In this document: positions 7,750 to 16,767 of the stretch, one piece after another
Layout of the letters: every line of letters begins with the position of its first letter
Numbering within the stretch: position 1 is the stretch's first letter
DNA from: Achromobacter animicus
GTDB taxonomy: Bacteria > Pseudomonadota > Gammaproteobacteria > Burkholderiales > Burkholderiaceae_B
Direction of reading: 5' to 3'
Length of the DNA stretch: 64,000 nucleotides
Assembly: GCF_902859585.1 (NCBI RefSeq)
Contig: NZ_CADIJM010000003.1
Span: forward strand, 496,001 to 560,000
Made by a program: the position numbers and the translations under genes
The notes under the pieces: model-generated
Databases searched by the model: none
Told to the model about the DNA's origin: nothing
Seen by the model: the letters and a program-made list of their open reading frames with translations, nothing else

Positions 7750-8867
7750 ACGCGGTGGATTCCCAGTTGGCCGCTGCTCGTCTTGATACAACGCCCTGCC
7801 CTGTACCCCCCTGGCTTCCCGGGGGCGACAGCCAGACGGTCTACGCCGCCCTGTTCGCGCAGTATCACCGCATCGCGTTCGTGCGCGATCGCGTCGACAC
7901 GCCCGATACGGACTTCGTCGACTTGGACTGGACAGGCCCTGGTCTGTTTCCGCACAAGGCCGCCGATGGCGCGCCGGTGAGCGGCCAACGTCCGGTCGGC
8001 AATGGCAAGACCGCCGCGGCGCGCTGGATGACGGACGCAGACTGGAAGTCGCTGCCGCAAACGCCCGACACCCCTGCCCTGATCCTGTTCCACGGCCTGG
8101 AAGGCGGCAGCAACAGCCGCTATGCGCAGTCCGTCGCGCATTATTTCCGGGCGCGCGGGTGGATCGTGGTCATCGCGCATTTCCGGGGTTGCTCTGGCGT
8201 GCCCAACCGGCTGGCCCGCGCGTATTACTCGGGTGACTCGGCCGAGGTCGGATTTCTGCTCAACACCGTGCGCCAGCGCATTCCCCACGCGCGCTGGCAT
8301 GCCGTCGGCGTATCGCTGGGCGGCAACGCGCTGCTGAAGTACCTGGGGGAACACCAGGAAGACACCACGTGGCTGACCGCCTGCGCCGGCGTGTCGGCGC
8401 CGCTGGATCTGGTCGCCTGCGGCAAGACGCTATCCACCGGCATCTTCAACCGGCGCGTGTATACGGCGCACTTTCTGAAGACGCTCAAGCACAAGGTCCT
8501 GGAAAAGGCGCACCGGTTTCCGGGTTCCATCGACGTCATGCGGATCGCGCACGCGCACGACCTGCGCGAGTTCGACGACACCTATACCGCGCCGATGCAC
8601 GGTTTTCGCAATGCGCTGGACTACTGGACGCGCGCCTCCAGCAAGCCGTGGTTGCCCAAGATCGCCGTGCCGACGCTGGTGCTGAACGCGCGCAACGACC
8701 CCTTCATTCCTGCCGCTTCGCTGCCGAAACCTGACGAGTGTGCGCCGGGCATCCTGCTGCACCAGCCTTCCGACGGCGGGCACGCGGGCTTTCCGACAGG
8801 CAGCTTTCCGGGGCATCTGAACTGGCTGCCGCAGCGGCTGGGGCGGTTCTTCGAAACGGGTCTCTAA
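7746..8867 (+). CDS. YheT-family alpha/beta hydrolase
   Basis: A 373-residue alpha/beta-hydrolase of the YheT/ABHD group, likely an esterase acting in the cytoplasm. The nucleophile elbow is GVSLGGN (Gly-x-Ser-x-Gly) near residue 187, the oxyanion segment FHGLEGGSNS is near residue 118, and the C-terminal GGHAGFP carries the catalytic His. The start appears to be TTG at 7746, embedded in the stop of the upstream gene (TTGA). A later start is possible, but the N-terminal motif PWLPGGDSQTVYAAL near residues 22-36 is conserved in the family and sets a limit. The natural substrate is unknown. Confidence 0.85.
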   Translation: MNAVDSQLAAARLDTTPCPVPPWLPGGDSQTVYAALFAQYHRIAFVRDRVDTPDTDFVDLDWTGPGLFPHKAADGAPVSGQRPVGNGKTAAARWMTDADWKSLPQTPDTPALILFHGLEGGSNSRYAQSVAHYFRARGWIVVIAHFRGCSGVPNRLARAYYSGDSAEVGFLLNTVRQRIPHARWHAVGVSLGGNALLKYLGEHQEDTTWLTACAGVSAPLDLVACGKTLSTGIFNRRVYTAHFLKTLKHKVLEKAHRFPGSIDVMRIAHAHDLREFDDTYTAPMHGFRNALDYWTRASSKPWLPKIAVPTLVLNARNDPFIPAASLPKPDECAPGILLHQPSDGGHAGFPTGSFPGHLNWLPQRLGRFFETGL

Positions 8868-8874
8868 GCGCCCG

Positions 8875-10398
8875 TCAGCCCGACTTGAAGCGCTCGAGCA
8901 GCTGGCGCTCTTCGGCCAGCTTGTCCTTCACTTCCTTGATCTGCACGTCGATCTGCGACTGCTCGTAGAAGTCCTTGGACAGGCCGCGCGCCTGTTGCAG
9001 TTGCGATTCCGCGGCCGCATAGGCGCCTGTCATGACGTAGTAACGCGCCAGGTCGCGGCGCGCCTGTACGGGCTTGCCGTTGCGCTCTTCGCTTTGCGCC
9101 AGCATCTGGTAAAGGCTGGGCTCGTCGCTGCCCCACTGCTTGATCTTGGCGCGCAGGTAGTCCTGCGCCTCGGCGTGCCGCCCATTGCCCTGCAGCGCCT
9201 GCGCGTACGCGATGCCCAGCGCCCGGTGGTCCGGATAGCGCTTGGTGCCCGCCTGGGCCAGTGACAGCGCCTGCGGGAAATCCTTGCGCGCCAGCGCGAT
9301 GTCCACGCCCAGCTTCGCCAATTGGGGCGAACTGCGCCCATCGGCGGACGCCAGATTCCAATAGCGTTCCGCTTCCGCAAGATTGTTGCGCTGATAGTTC
9401 TGCAGGGACAGTCCGTAATAGGCGGCAGACTGCCGCACGCCCGAGAGCGCCTGGGCCTCGTCCTGCAATTGCTGCCCGGCGGTGCGCAAGCCCACGGTAT
9501 CGCGGCCCTGCACCACGCGCATCTTGGCGCGGATGTACCAGAAGTCGTCGCTGTCCAGATGGCGCGTTGCCGGCAGCGCGCGGGTGCGGTTCTGCACGTC
9601 GGACATGCGCTCGATCGACAGCGGGTGGGTACTGGCCCACGAGCCGCCGCCCGCGCCTTCGTTCAGGCGCGAAGCGTTCATCAGCCGCGCAAACATCTGC
9701 GACATGCCGGCGGCGTCGTAGCCGGCCTTGGTGAGCATCTGCAGGCCGGCGCGATCGGCCTCGCGTTCGGCGTCGCGGGAAAAGCCCAATTGCCGGTTGA
9801 TGGCCGCCGCCTGGCCGAAGGCGGCCACGCCCATGGAAAGATTGCCGCCGCCGCCCGCCAGCGCCGCAAGCAACGCGCCCGCCAGGCTGGCCAGCATGAG
9901 CATGCCGTTCTGATTCTGCTGGGTCATGCCGCGCGCAATGTGGCGCTGCACGACGTGGCCGATTTCGTGGGCGACCACGGCCGCAAGTTCGGACTCGCTG
10001 GCCGACGACACGATCAGGCCCGTGTTGATTCCAATGAAGCCGCCCGGCATCGCGAATGCGTTGATTTCGGGATCGCGCACGCCGAACATCTCGACCTCGG
10101 GCACGCCGCCCGGCGCAAATTGCGCCAGCTTGCGCCCCATCGTCGTGAGGTATTGGCTGAGTTCGGAGTCGTCGATGTAAGTGGGGTCGCGGCGCCCCTG
10201 GGACATGATGGCTTCGCCCAGCGTGCGCTCCAGCATGGGCGACAGGTCGGACGACGAGGCGGCGCCCATGGAAGGCAACCCGACCGGCTGCGCCCACGCG
10301 GTGACGGGAGCAACGGGAATGGCGAGCGCCGCGCAAAGGCTAGCGATCGCGCCCCGTTTCGCAATCGAGCAAATGGATGGCATGTTCCTGCGGTTCAT
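8875..10398 (-). CDS. bepA: Periplasmic M48 metalloprotease with TPR tail, BepA-like
   Basis: A 507-residue exported protease and chaperone resembling BepA (YfgC), which helps assemble and clear outer-membrane proteins such as LptD. Residues 1-36 form a signal peptide ending in a probable AWA cleavage site. The zinc-binding HEIGH motif is at 144-148 and the third ligand lies in the READRAG segment further on. The C-terminal half is helical and repeat-like, consistent with TPR units. It is convergent with the hydrolase gene (7-bp gap) and divergent from galU with only 56 bp between start codons. Confidence 0.85.
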   Translation of the reverse strand: MNRRNMPSICSIAKRGAIASLCAALAIPVAPVTAWAQPVGLPSMGAASSSDLSPMLERTLGEAIMSQGRRDPTYIDDSELSQYLTTMGRKLAQFAPGGVPEVEMFGVRDPEINAFAMPGGFIGINTGLIVSSASESELAAVVAHEIGHVVQRHIARGMTQQNQNGMLMLASLAGALLAALAGGGGNLSMGVAAFGQAAAINRQLGFSRDAEREADRAGLQMLTKAGYDAAGMSQMFARLMNASRLNEGAGGGSWASTHPLSIERMSDVQNRTRALPATRHLDSDDFWYIRAKMRVVQGRDTVGLRTAGQQLQDEAQALSGVRQSAAYYGLSLQNYQRNNLAEAERYWNLASADGRSSPQLAKLGVDIALARKDFPQALSLAQAGTKRYPDHRALGIAYAQALQGNGRHAEAQDYLRAKIKQWGSDEPSLYQMLAQSEERNGKPVQARRDLARYYVMTGAYAAAESQLQQARGLSKDFYEQSQIDVQIKEVKDKLAEERQLLERFKSG

Positions 10399-10454
10399 AA
10401 GCCTATGATAGCGATGAGCTTAAAATGTTTCATCGAATCCTCAACGAGGTATCA

Positions 10455-11306
10455 ATGCGTCCCGTCCGTAAAGCCGTTTTCCCTGTCGCCGGCATGGGTA
10501 CACGCTTCCTGCCCGCCACCAAGGCGATGCCCAAGGAAATGCTGCCCGTGGTAGACAAGCCCCTGATTCAATACGCGGTGGAAGAGGCCGTCGCCGCCGG
10601 CATCACTGATCTCATATTCGTGACCGGCCGCAACAAGCGCGCCATCGAGGACCATTTCGATTCCGCACCCGAGCTGGAAACCGACCTGGAAAGCAAGGGC
10701 AAGCATGAACTCCTGGCAATGGTGCGGGGCATTCTACCCGCGCACGTCAATTGCCTCTATATCCGCCAGTCGGCCCCATTGGGCCTGGGCCACGCCGTGC
10801 TGTCGGCCGCGCCCGCCGTGGGTGACGAACCCTTTGCCGTTCTGCTGGCCGACGACCTGATCGACGCCAATACGCCTGCCATGAAGCAACTGGTGGATGT
10901 GGCCGTGGCGCGCAACGCCAGCGTGCTGGGCGTGCAGGACGTGCCGCGCGCCGACACGCGCAAGTACGGCATCGTGGCCACCCATACCGGCGAGACGCCG
11001 GCGGACAGCCGCACCGAGCGCGTCACGCACATCGTCGAAAAGCCGGACCCGGAGGCCGCACCGTCGACGCTGGCTGTTGTGGGCCGCTATGTACTGGAAG
11101 CTGCGATCTTCGACCATCTGCGCTCGACCAAGATGGGCGCGGGCAACGAGATCCAGTTGACCGACGGCATCGCCTCGCTGATGCGCGAGCGCGAGGTCTA
11201 TGCGCATCGCTTCGACGGCGTGCGCTACGACTGCGGCAACAAAGCCGGCATGTTCCAGGCCACCGTGGCGCTGGGCAAGAAGTATCACGGCCTGCTGCCG
11301 GAATGA
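10455..11306 (+). CDS. galU: UTP-glucose-1-phosphate uridylyltransferase
   Basis: GalU makes UDP-glucose from UTP and glucose-1-phosphate for LPS, capsule and other glycans. The 283-residue protein begins at ATG 10455, after an ACGAGG ribosome-binding sequence about 6 bases upstream. The nucleotidyltransferase signature [18 protein letters not shown] spans about residues 13-30, LLADDL is near residue 136 and the later motif [11 protein letters not shown] near residue 195. Length is normal for bacterial GalU. A short intergenic region shared with the bepA-like gene holds TATGAT and TAAAAT sequences that could be -10 boxes. Confidence 0.95.
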   Translation: MRPVRKAVFPVAGMGTRFLPATKAMPKEMLPVVDKPLIQYAVEEAVAAGITDLIFVTGRNKRAIEDHFDSAPELETDLESKGKHELLAMVRGILPAHVNCLYIRQSAPLGLGHAVLSAAPAVGDEPFAVLLADDLIDANTPAMKQLVDVAVARNASVLGVQDVPRADTRKYGIVATHTGETPADSRTERVTHIVEKPDPEAAPSTLAVVGRYVLEAAIFDHLRSTKMGAGNEIQLTDGIASLMREREVYAHRFDGVRYDCGNKAGMFQATVALGKKYHGLLPE

Positions 11307-11320
11307 CCCGCACGGCCTGA

Positions 11321-11351
11321 CGGGAATGCGCCAATCAGCGCGGCATTCCCG
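11321..11351 (+). terminator. Hairpin after galU
   Basis: CGGGAATGC and GCATTCCCG form a 9-bp perfect stem with a 13-base loop, between the convergent galU and CtaG-like genes. There is no T tract, so it may be only a processing or Rho-assisted end. Confidence 0.4.
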
Positions 11352-11358
11352 GCCGGGC

Positions 11359-12231
11359 TTACGACGATAGCGCCGCGCCGGACTTGGCGCGCGCGCGCGC
11401 ATCGCGATCCGCCTTGCGCAGCCGCCCCTTGGCGGAAAGACGCATCAGCGTTCCCAATGCCACCATCAGGCCGATCACTTCCACCAGCGCGGCGGGGATC
11501 CACATCGTCAGCCCGCCGATCGTCTGATCGGTCTGCGCCGACATGGCGATGGCCCGGCCGCACAGCTCGAAGAGCGGGTAGATGTCGCTTTCCGTGAAGG
11601 CGATGACGGCGCCCGCGACCATCTGCGGCAGCATGGTCGCCACGGGCGAGATCACCCGACCGCCCGGCGACATGGCCGCCGGGGGCGCTGGACGACGGTC
11701 CAGAATCAGGTTCCAGTACATGAAGCCGCTGATCACCACCGACCAGTTCATGAGCCGGTACAGGCGCCAATCCAGCATCGAATAAAACTGCACCGACGGG
11801 ATCAGCCAGACCAGCACGAGGAACACGAAGAGGGCCGGCACGAAAATCTTGTTGGTCAGCACGGCCACCGTGGCGCGGCCCGTACCCGTGCGCAGGAAGT
11901 CGCGCAGCCGCACGCGCCACCGCATCGGCAGGCCCGCCCGCATCACCTGTCCGGGGAAGGCCGCCATGACGAGCAGCGGTCCCAGATGATGCAGGACCAG
12001 ATGCTGGATGCGATGGATGAAGAACATGCGCTCGGCGTAATAGTCGAGGCGGGTGTGCAGCGACAGGTACAGCAGGACCATCCCCGTCCAGAACAGAATG
12101 CTGCGCGCACGCGTGACGTGGTGGACCCGCTGGCCGCGTACGAACAGCACGATGGCCACCAGGAAGGAAGCCACCAGCGTGGGAGAGAACTCCCAGGGTA
12201 CGAGCCATTCGAGACTATCCATGCGGGCCAT
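11359..12231 (-). CDS. CtaG-type (caa3) cytochrome c oxidase assembly protein
   Basis: A 290-residue polytopic membrane protein of the caa3-type CtaG family, thought to help cytochrome oxidase assembly. It has six or seven hydrophobic helices and the histidine-rich segment MFFIHRIQHLVLHHLGPLLV, where family members have likely copper- or haem-related histidines. This CtaG family is unrelated to the Cox11 protein that shares the name. ATG at 12231 and ATG at 12222 are both possible; the longer reading starting further upstream adds an unlikely Pro/Arg-rich leader. No oxidase genes lie in the window. It follows the porin gene on the same strand. Confidence 0.75.
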   Translation of the reverse strand: MARMDSLEWLVPWEFSPTLVASFLVAIVLFVRGQRVHHVTRARSILFWTGMVLLYLSLHTRLDYYAERMFFIHRIQHLVLHHLGPLLVMAAFPGQVMRAGLPMRWRVRLRDFLRTGTGRATVAVLTNKIFVPALFVFLVLVWLIPSVQFYSMLDWRLYRLMNWSVVISGFMYWNLILDRRPAPPAAMSPGGRVISPVATMLPQMVAGAVIAFTESDIYPLFELCGRAIAMSAQTDQTIGGLTMWIPAALVEVIGLMVALGTLMRLSAKGRLRKADRDARARAKSGAALSS

Positions 12232-12339
12232 CCGAGAAACGACGCGAAGACAAGGACCGGCGCGCCGGGCGCCGATCTCAGGCGATTGTAGTAGACCCCG
12301 CCGTTGTCCGCTGCCGGGCGCCGCCGGGGGCGGCATGCG

Positions 12340-13443
12340 TCAGAAGCGGTGCGACACGCCCGTGCCGATGCGCGTGGTGTGGGCGTTTCCGGGGTCGAAC
12401 TGGTTGTCCAGCGTGTAGTTCGACGCGTAGCCGGCGAAGGCGTAGAGAGTCGTGCGTGGGGACAGGTCGTAGGTATAGCCCAGCGTCGCGACCTGCGCAT
12501 TGCGCGCCGTCATGCCATTGCCCCAACGCCAGTCGGGTTTGGCCAGGGACCATTGCACCAGCACCGCACCCGGCCCGGCAGGCACGCTGACCCCGACCAG
12601 CCAGGCATCGACCGTGCCGCCCTGCACGAAGGCCGCCGGGCCCAGCCCGACGCCCAGGCCATCCGGGTCGCCGCCGTCCAGTCCCACGTAACCGTTGCGC
12701 TGGCGCGACCAGGCCACCGACACCTTGGCCACCTCAAAGTCGTACGAGGCGCCCAGCTGCATCGCCTGCGGACGCCCCTCGGCCGCCGCGGGCGGGTCGG
12801 CCAGGCGCAGTTGTTCCCAAGTCGCCACGGCCAGCAGCGGGCCGTCCTCATACTTCAGGCCCACACTGATTGCCCGAGTGTTCTGGTTGGTGCGGAAGTT
12901 GTCCTGCCCATCCGCGTCGAAGGCGTATCCGACCCCGGCCTGGAACCCGCGCCACTGCGGCGAATACCAGTTCACCATGTTGCTGAACTGGTAGTTGTCG
13001 GACGCCTTGAAGGTGGCGCCCATGCCCATGTCTTTCCAGGAGGCGATCTCCAGCGCGTCGCCGTAGGTCTGACCAACGGTGTACTGGCGGCCGAACCGCA
13101 AGTCGCCATAGTCCGCATGGGCCAGGCCGACCCAGGCGCCATAGTTGAAGAGGCGGCTGCCGTCGGCCGCGGTGCCGCTGGACGGGTCAAAGCCGCTTTC
13201 CAGTTGAAAGTTGGCGGCCCAACCGCCGCCAAGGTCTTCCGTCCCCTGCAGCCCCCAGAGCGAGTCGGTCAGCCCGCCGTTCAGCAGGCCGCTGTGACTG
13301 CCCTGCCCCGACACCCGGGTCACGGCAACGCCCGCGTCCACCACGCCATATAGTTGCAGTCCGGCCCCGGCATCCGCGGCCAGCGCGGTACAGGGCGGAA
13401 TCAGGCCGGCCGCCGACAAGGCGGCGCACAATGCAATTCTCAT
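12340..13443 (-). CDS. General porin, Gram-negative type
   Basis: A 367-residue outer-membrane porin of the Burkholderia/Bordetella general porin family, forming a trimeric beta-barrel for small solutes. A signal peptide covers about residues 1-23. The mature start, with LQLYGVVDAGV, and the repeated amphipathic strands with YGDLRFGRQYT are diagnostic, and the chain ends in Phe as barrel proteins do. AAGGA lies correctly before the ATG. It begins only 51 bp after the mgtA stop on the same strand, so it may be expressed with mgtA and could widen outer-membrane entry of Mg2+ when the metal is scarce; that link is inference. Confidence 0.9.
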   Translation of the reverse strand: MRIALCAALSAAGLIPPCTALAADAGAGLQLYGVVDAGVAVTRVSGQGSHSGLLNGGLTDSLWGLQGTEDLGGGWAANFQLESGFDPSSGTAADGSRLFNYGAWVGLAHADYGDLRFGRQYTVGQTYGDALEIASWKDMGMGATFKASDNYQFSNMVNWYSPQWRGFQAGVGYAFDADGQDNFRTNQNTRAISVGLKYEDGPLLAVATWEQLRLADPPAAAEGRPQAMQLGASYDFEVAKVSVAWSRQRNGYVGLDGGDPDGLGVGLGPAAFVQGGTVDAWLVGVSVPAGPGAVLVQWSLAKPDWRWGNGMTARNAQVATLGYTYDLSPRTTLYAFAGYASNYTLDNQFDPGNAHTTRIGTGVSHRF

Positions 13444-13494
13444 GATCTTTCCTTGCGTTGGCGGCGGGTTGAGCCCGCCGCCGGTTGCATCAGC

Positions 13495-16338
13495 CTACTG
13501 CCAGCCGTAGCGGCGCACCCAGAAACCCTTCAGCGCCTGCGTCAGCACGCAATACCCGAGCAGGATGCCGACGAGCCAGGGGAAATAGCTCCAGGGCAGC
13601 GCCTGCAGCTGGAAGTATTCCGCCAACGGCGAGAACGGCAGCACAAGGCCCAGCGCGATCACCATCAGCGTCATACCCATCAGCGGCCACGAGGCGCGGC
13701 TTTGCAGGAAGGGAATCCGGCGCGTGCGGATCATATGCACGATCAGCGTCTGCGACAACAGGCCTTCGACAAACCAGCCGGACTGAAAGAGCGTCTGGTG
13801 CTCGGGCGCATTGGCCTGGAACACGTACCACATGACGGCATAGGTGGCGATATCGAAGATCGAGCTGATCGGGCCGAAGAACACCATGAAGCGGCCCAGG
13901 CCGTCCGGGTCCCAGCGCTGCGGCTGCTTCAGCAGTTCTTCGTCGACGTTGTCGAACGGGATCGCCGTCTGCGAAATGTCGTACATCAGGTTCTGCAGCA
14001 GCAGGTGGATCGGCAGCATCGGCAGAAACGGCAGGAAGGCGCTTGCGACCAGCACTGAAAACACGTTGCCGAAGTTCGAGCTGGCCGTCATCTTCAGGTA
14101 CTTGAGCATGTTGCAGAAGGTCTTGCGGCCTTCGATCACGCCGTCCTCCAGCACCATCAGGCTCTTTTCCAGCAGGATGATGTCCGCAGCCTCTTTCGAG
14201 ATATCCACCGCCGAATCCACCGAAATGCCCACGTCCGCCGCCCGCAGCGCCGGCGCGTCATTGATGCCATCCCCCATGAACCCCACCGTGTTGCCCTGCG
14301 CGCGCAGGCCGCGCACGATGCGTTCCTTGTGGATGGGCGACAGGCGGGCGAACACGTTGGCCTCGCGCACGGCGGCGGCAAGCTCCTCGTCGTCCATCGC
14401 CTCGATCTCGGCGCCCAGGTACACCTTGCGCACGTCCAGTCCCACTTCGCGGCAGACCTTGCGCGTGACCAGTTCAACGTCGCCGGTCAGCACCTTGACC
14501 TCGATGCCCGAGTCCTTCAGCGCGGCCAGCGCGGGTCCCGTCGACTCCTTGGGTGGATCCAGAAACGCGATGTACCCGACCAGCACGAGATCGGATTCGT
14601 CCGCGACGCCGTAAGCCTGCTGCGTGGGCGGCAGTTCCTTCACGCCCACTGCAATGACGCGAAGACCGTCTCGGTTCAGACCGGCGGTCACGCGGCGGAT
14701 ATCGGCGCGGCGGGCGTCGGTCAGCGGATGCACCTCGTTGCCCACGCGCAGCCGCGTGCAGGCCGAGAGCATTTCCTCGAGCGCCCCCTTGCAGATCAGT
14801 TCGTGGTGGTCGCGGCCGTTCTCGGTCTCGTTCACCACAACGGACATGCGGCGGCGCGAGAAGTCGAACGGGATCTCGTCGATCTTGCGGTAACGGCCCG
14901 CCAGATCCAGGCTGCGCGCGACCTCGGCATGCTCCAGCACCGCCACGTCCAGCAGGTTCTTCAGGCCCGTCTGGTAGTAGCTGTTCAGATACGCGTACGC
15001 CAGCACGTCGTCGCTGGCCGCGCCATACACGTCGGTATGGCGCTCGAGCACGATGCGATCCTGCGTCAGCGTGCCGGTCTTGTCGGTGCACAGCACGTTC
15101 ATGGCGCCCAGGTTCTGAATCGCATCCAGGCGCTTGACCACGACCTTGCGGCGCGACATGCGCACGGCGCCCTTGGCGAGCGTCGCGGTGACGATCATGG
15201 GCAGCATTTCGGGCGTCAGTCCCACCGCGATGGCCAGCGCGAACAGCAGCGCTTCGAGCCAGTCGCCCTTGGTGAAGCCGTTGATCAACATCACCACCGG
15301 CGCCATGACGAGCATGAAGCGGATCAGGATCCAGCTCACGCGGTTGATGCCCTGCTGGAACTGCGTGGGCGCGCGCGAGGTCTGCGTGACGCGGCCTGCC
15401 AACTGGCCGAAGTACGTGTCCGAGCCGGTGGCCACCACCAGCGCGCTGCCCGCTCCGCTGACCACGTTGGTGCCCATGAAGGCGATGTTTTCGAGCTCGA
15501 GGGCATTGGCCGATTGCTCACGCGGGGACATGTGCTTTTCGACGGGCAGCGATTCGCCCGTCAGCGCGGCCTGCGCAACGAAAAGGTCCTTGGCGTTGAG
15601 GATGCGGCAATCGGCGGGGACCATGTCGCCCGCGGACAGCAGCACCACGTCGCCGGGCACCAGGTCGGCCAGCGGCACTTCGCACTGGTGCGAGCCGGTG
15701 GCATGCAGGGCGGCGCCGAAGAAGCGCCGGCCATTGCCCGCGTCCGGCGATCCCGAAGCTGGCGCTCCGGCGGCCGGCGACCCGGCGGCCGGCGGGCCGG
15801 CATCGCTGCGCAGCACCGTCGCGGTGTTGCGCACCATTGCCTTCAGGGCTTCGGCGGCGCGGTTGGAGCGCTGCTCCTGCACGAAGCGCAGCACCGTCGA
15901 GATCACCACCATCGAGCCGATGATCGCAACCGCCGTCCAGGACTGTTCCTCGGGCGCGGCCATGCGCACGTCGGTCAGCCACGACAGCACGGCCAGCGCG
16001 GTCAGCAGCAGATTGAACGGATTGCGGTACGACAGCCACAGGTGCGCTGGCCAGGACAGCGGCTTTTCGTGGTCGACCTCGTTGGCGCCGTGGCGTTCGC
16101 GCGCGGCCAGCGCCTGGGCGTCGGACAGGCCGCCCCAGCCGCTGCCGAACCGCTCGAACAGCGAATCGAAACCGAGCCGGGACGTCTCGACCATACGCTG
16201 GCTGGCGCGGCGCGCGGCTTCGGACGAAGCCGCGGCCTGATCCCCGCCTTGCTCGAGAATGGGGGCGCGGCGAAAGTGCCGGCCGGTGCGGCGCAGACGC
16301 GCAGCGGAAGAAAAAAAGGACTTCAGGAAAGCAAACAT
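13495..16338 (-). CDS. mgtA: Magnesium-translocating P-type ATPase
   Basis: MgtA, a type IIIB P-type ATPase that imports Mg2+ across the inner membrane. The 947-residue form begins at ATG 16338, with GGAG seven bases upstream; an earlier in-frame ATG at 16353 would bury that site. Seen in order: N-terminal basic region, actuator motif TGES near 261, phosphorylation motif DKTGTLT at about 419-425, and GDGINDAPAL in the hinge, preceded by the family membrane motif GLTPEMLPM near 374. Between about residues 178 and 202 an Ala/Pro/Gly/Ser-rich repeat (PAAGSPAAGAPASGSPDAG) interrupts the actuator domain and makes it longer than the usual 900 or so residues. A leader with a Pro-rich small ORF precedes the gene. 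Confidence 0.95.
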   Translation of the reverse strand: MFAFLKSFFSSAARLRRTGRHFRRAPILEQGGDQAAASSEAARRASQRMVETSRLGFDSLFERFGSGWGGLSDAQALAARERHGANEVDHEKPLSWPAHLWLSYRNPFNLLLTALAVLSWLTDVRMAAPEEQSWTAVAIIGSMVVISTVLRFVQEQRSNRAAEALKAMVRNTATVLRSDAGPPAAGSPAAGAPASGSPDAGNGRRFFGAALHATGSHQCEVPLADLVPGDVVLLSAGDMVPADCRILNAKDLFVAQAALTGESLPVEKHMSPREQSANALELENIAFMGTNVVSGAGSALVVATGSDTYFGQLAGRVTQTSRAPTQFQQGINRVSWILIRFMLVMAPVVMLINGFTKGDWLEALLFALAIAVGLTPEMLPMIVTATLAKGAVRMSRRKVVVKRLDAIQNLGAMNVLCTDKTGTLTQDRIVLERHTDVYGAASDDVLAYAYLNSYYQTGLKNLLDVAVLEHAEVARSLDLAGRYRKIDEIPFDFSRRRMSVVVNETENGRDHHELICKGALEEMLSACTRLRVGNEVHPLTDARRADIRRVTAGLNRDGLRVIAVGVKELPPTQQAYGVADESDLVLVGYIAFLDPPKESTGPALAALKDSGIEVKVLTGDVELVTRKVCREVGLDVRKVYLGAEIEAMDDEELAAAVREANVFARLSPIHKERIVRGLRAQGNTVGFMGDGINDAPALRAADVGISVDSAVDISKEAADIILLEKSLMVLEDGVIEGRKTFCNMLKYLKMTASSNFGNVFSVLVASAFLPFLPMLPIHLLLQNLMYDISQTAIPFDNVDEELLKQPQRWDPDGLGRFMVFFGPISSIFDIATYAVMWYVFQANAPEHQTLFQSGWFVEGLLSQTLIVHMIRTRRIPFLQSRASWPLMGMTLMVIALGLVLPFSPLAEYFQLQALPWSYFPWLVGILLGYCVLTQALKGFWVRRYGWQ

Positions 16339-16518
16339 GGGAGTGCTCCGCATTTATTAAAGTTGTTGCGGGAGACACGGACTACCCTGCCGGCGGCGGC
16401 CGCGCGCGGGCAGCAGCGGGCCGCGGCGTTTCCGAGGAAATGCCGTGAGACCGCCACTGACGGGCGTGCGCAGGCGCCGGAGCAATGTTGCCGGTGTCCG
16501 GATCGCGTCTATGGCGCG

Positions 16519-16557
16519 CCGGGTGCGGAAAACGGAAAGGGAGCGGGCGGTGGAATC
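16519..16557 (-). promoter_or_regulatory. C-rich, G-poor tract in the mgtA leader, possible Rho-loading site
   Basis: On the transcribed strand this stretch is dominated by C and U (for example CCGCCCGCTCCCTTTCCG), with few G residues. It lies between the leader ORF at 16671-16736 and the mgtA start. Salmonella mgtA is controlled by Rho-dependent termination in its leader, and a rut-like tract here fits that model. The remaining leader (16339-16670, about 330 bases) holds no gene and no hairpin with a T tract. Confidence 0.4.
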
Positions 16558-16670
16558 AGGACCGGGCGCCGGGGCGCGCAGGGCGCGTGCTGGGCCGGGG
16601 ATTCCAGGCTGCGGGTTCCGTACGGACCGGGATGTCTATCCGGCCAGTCGGCTCGCAGGGAGATGACGGG

Positions 16671-16736
16671 TCAGATAGGCATGCCGGAGCCGCGCACAGG
16701 GCGCAATCGAGGCTCTGGGTCTAAGGCGCTGGGCAT
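16671..16736 (-). CDS. Pro-rich leader peptide of mgtA, MgtL-like
   Basis: A 21-codon ORF reading MPSALDPEPRLRPVRGSGMP plus Ile and stop. AGGAG sits five bases before its ATG, the best ribosome-binding site in this leader. It contains five prolines and the alternating acidic-proline run Asp-Pro-Glu-Pro followed by Arg residues. Enterobacterial MgtL (17 residues) has the same character, with Glu-Pro-Asp-Pro near the start and then Pro/Arg-rich sequence. In those bacteria, ribosome destabilisation on this run at low Mg2+, or slow proline decoding, stops Rho from ending transcription before mgtA. The ORF lies 31 bases after the MgtC-tail-like gene and 332 bases before mgtA. It is too short for statistical support; the claim rests on position, ribosome-binding site and composition. 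Confidence 0.6.
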   Translation of the reverse strand: MPSALDPEPRLRPVRGSGMPI

Positions 16737-16767
16737 GATTTCTCCTGGGTTGAAAGAAAAGGCGCGA

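Noticed and set aside
16339-16670. Mg2+-sensing M-box riboswitch in the mgtA leader
   Set aside because: I found no recognisable M-box conserved parts; the leader instead has a short ORF and a C-rich tract.
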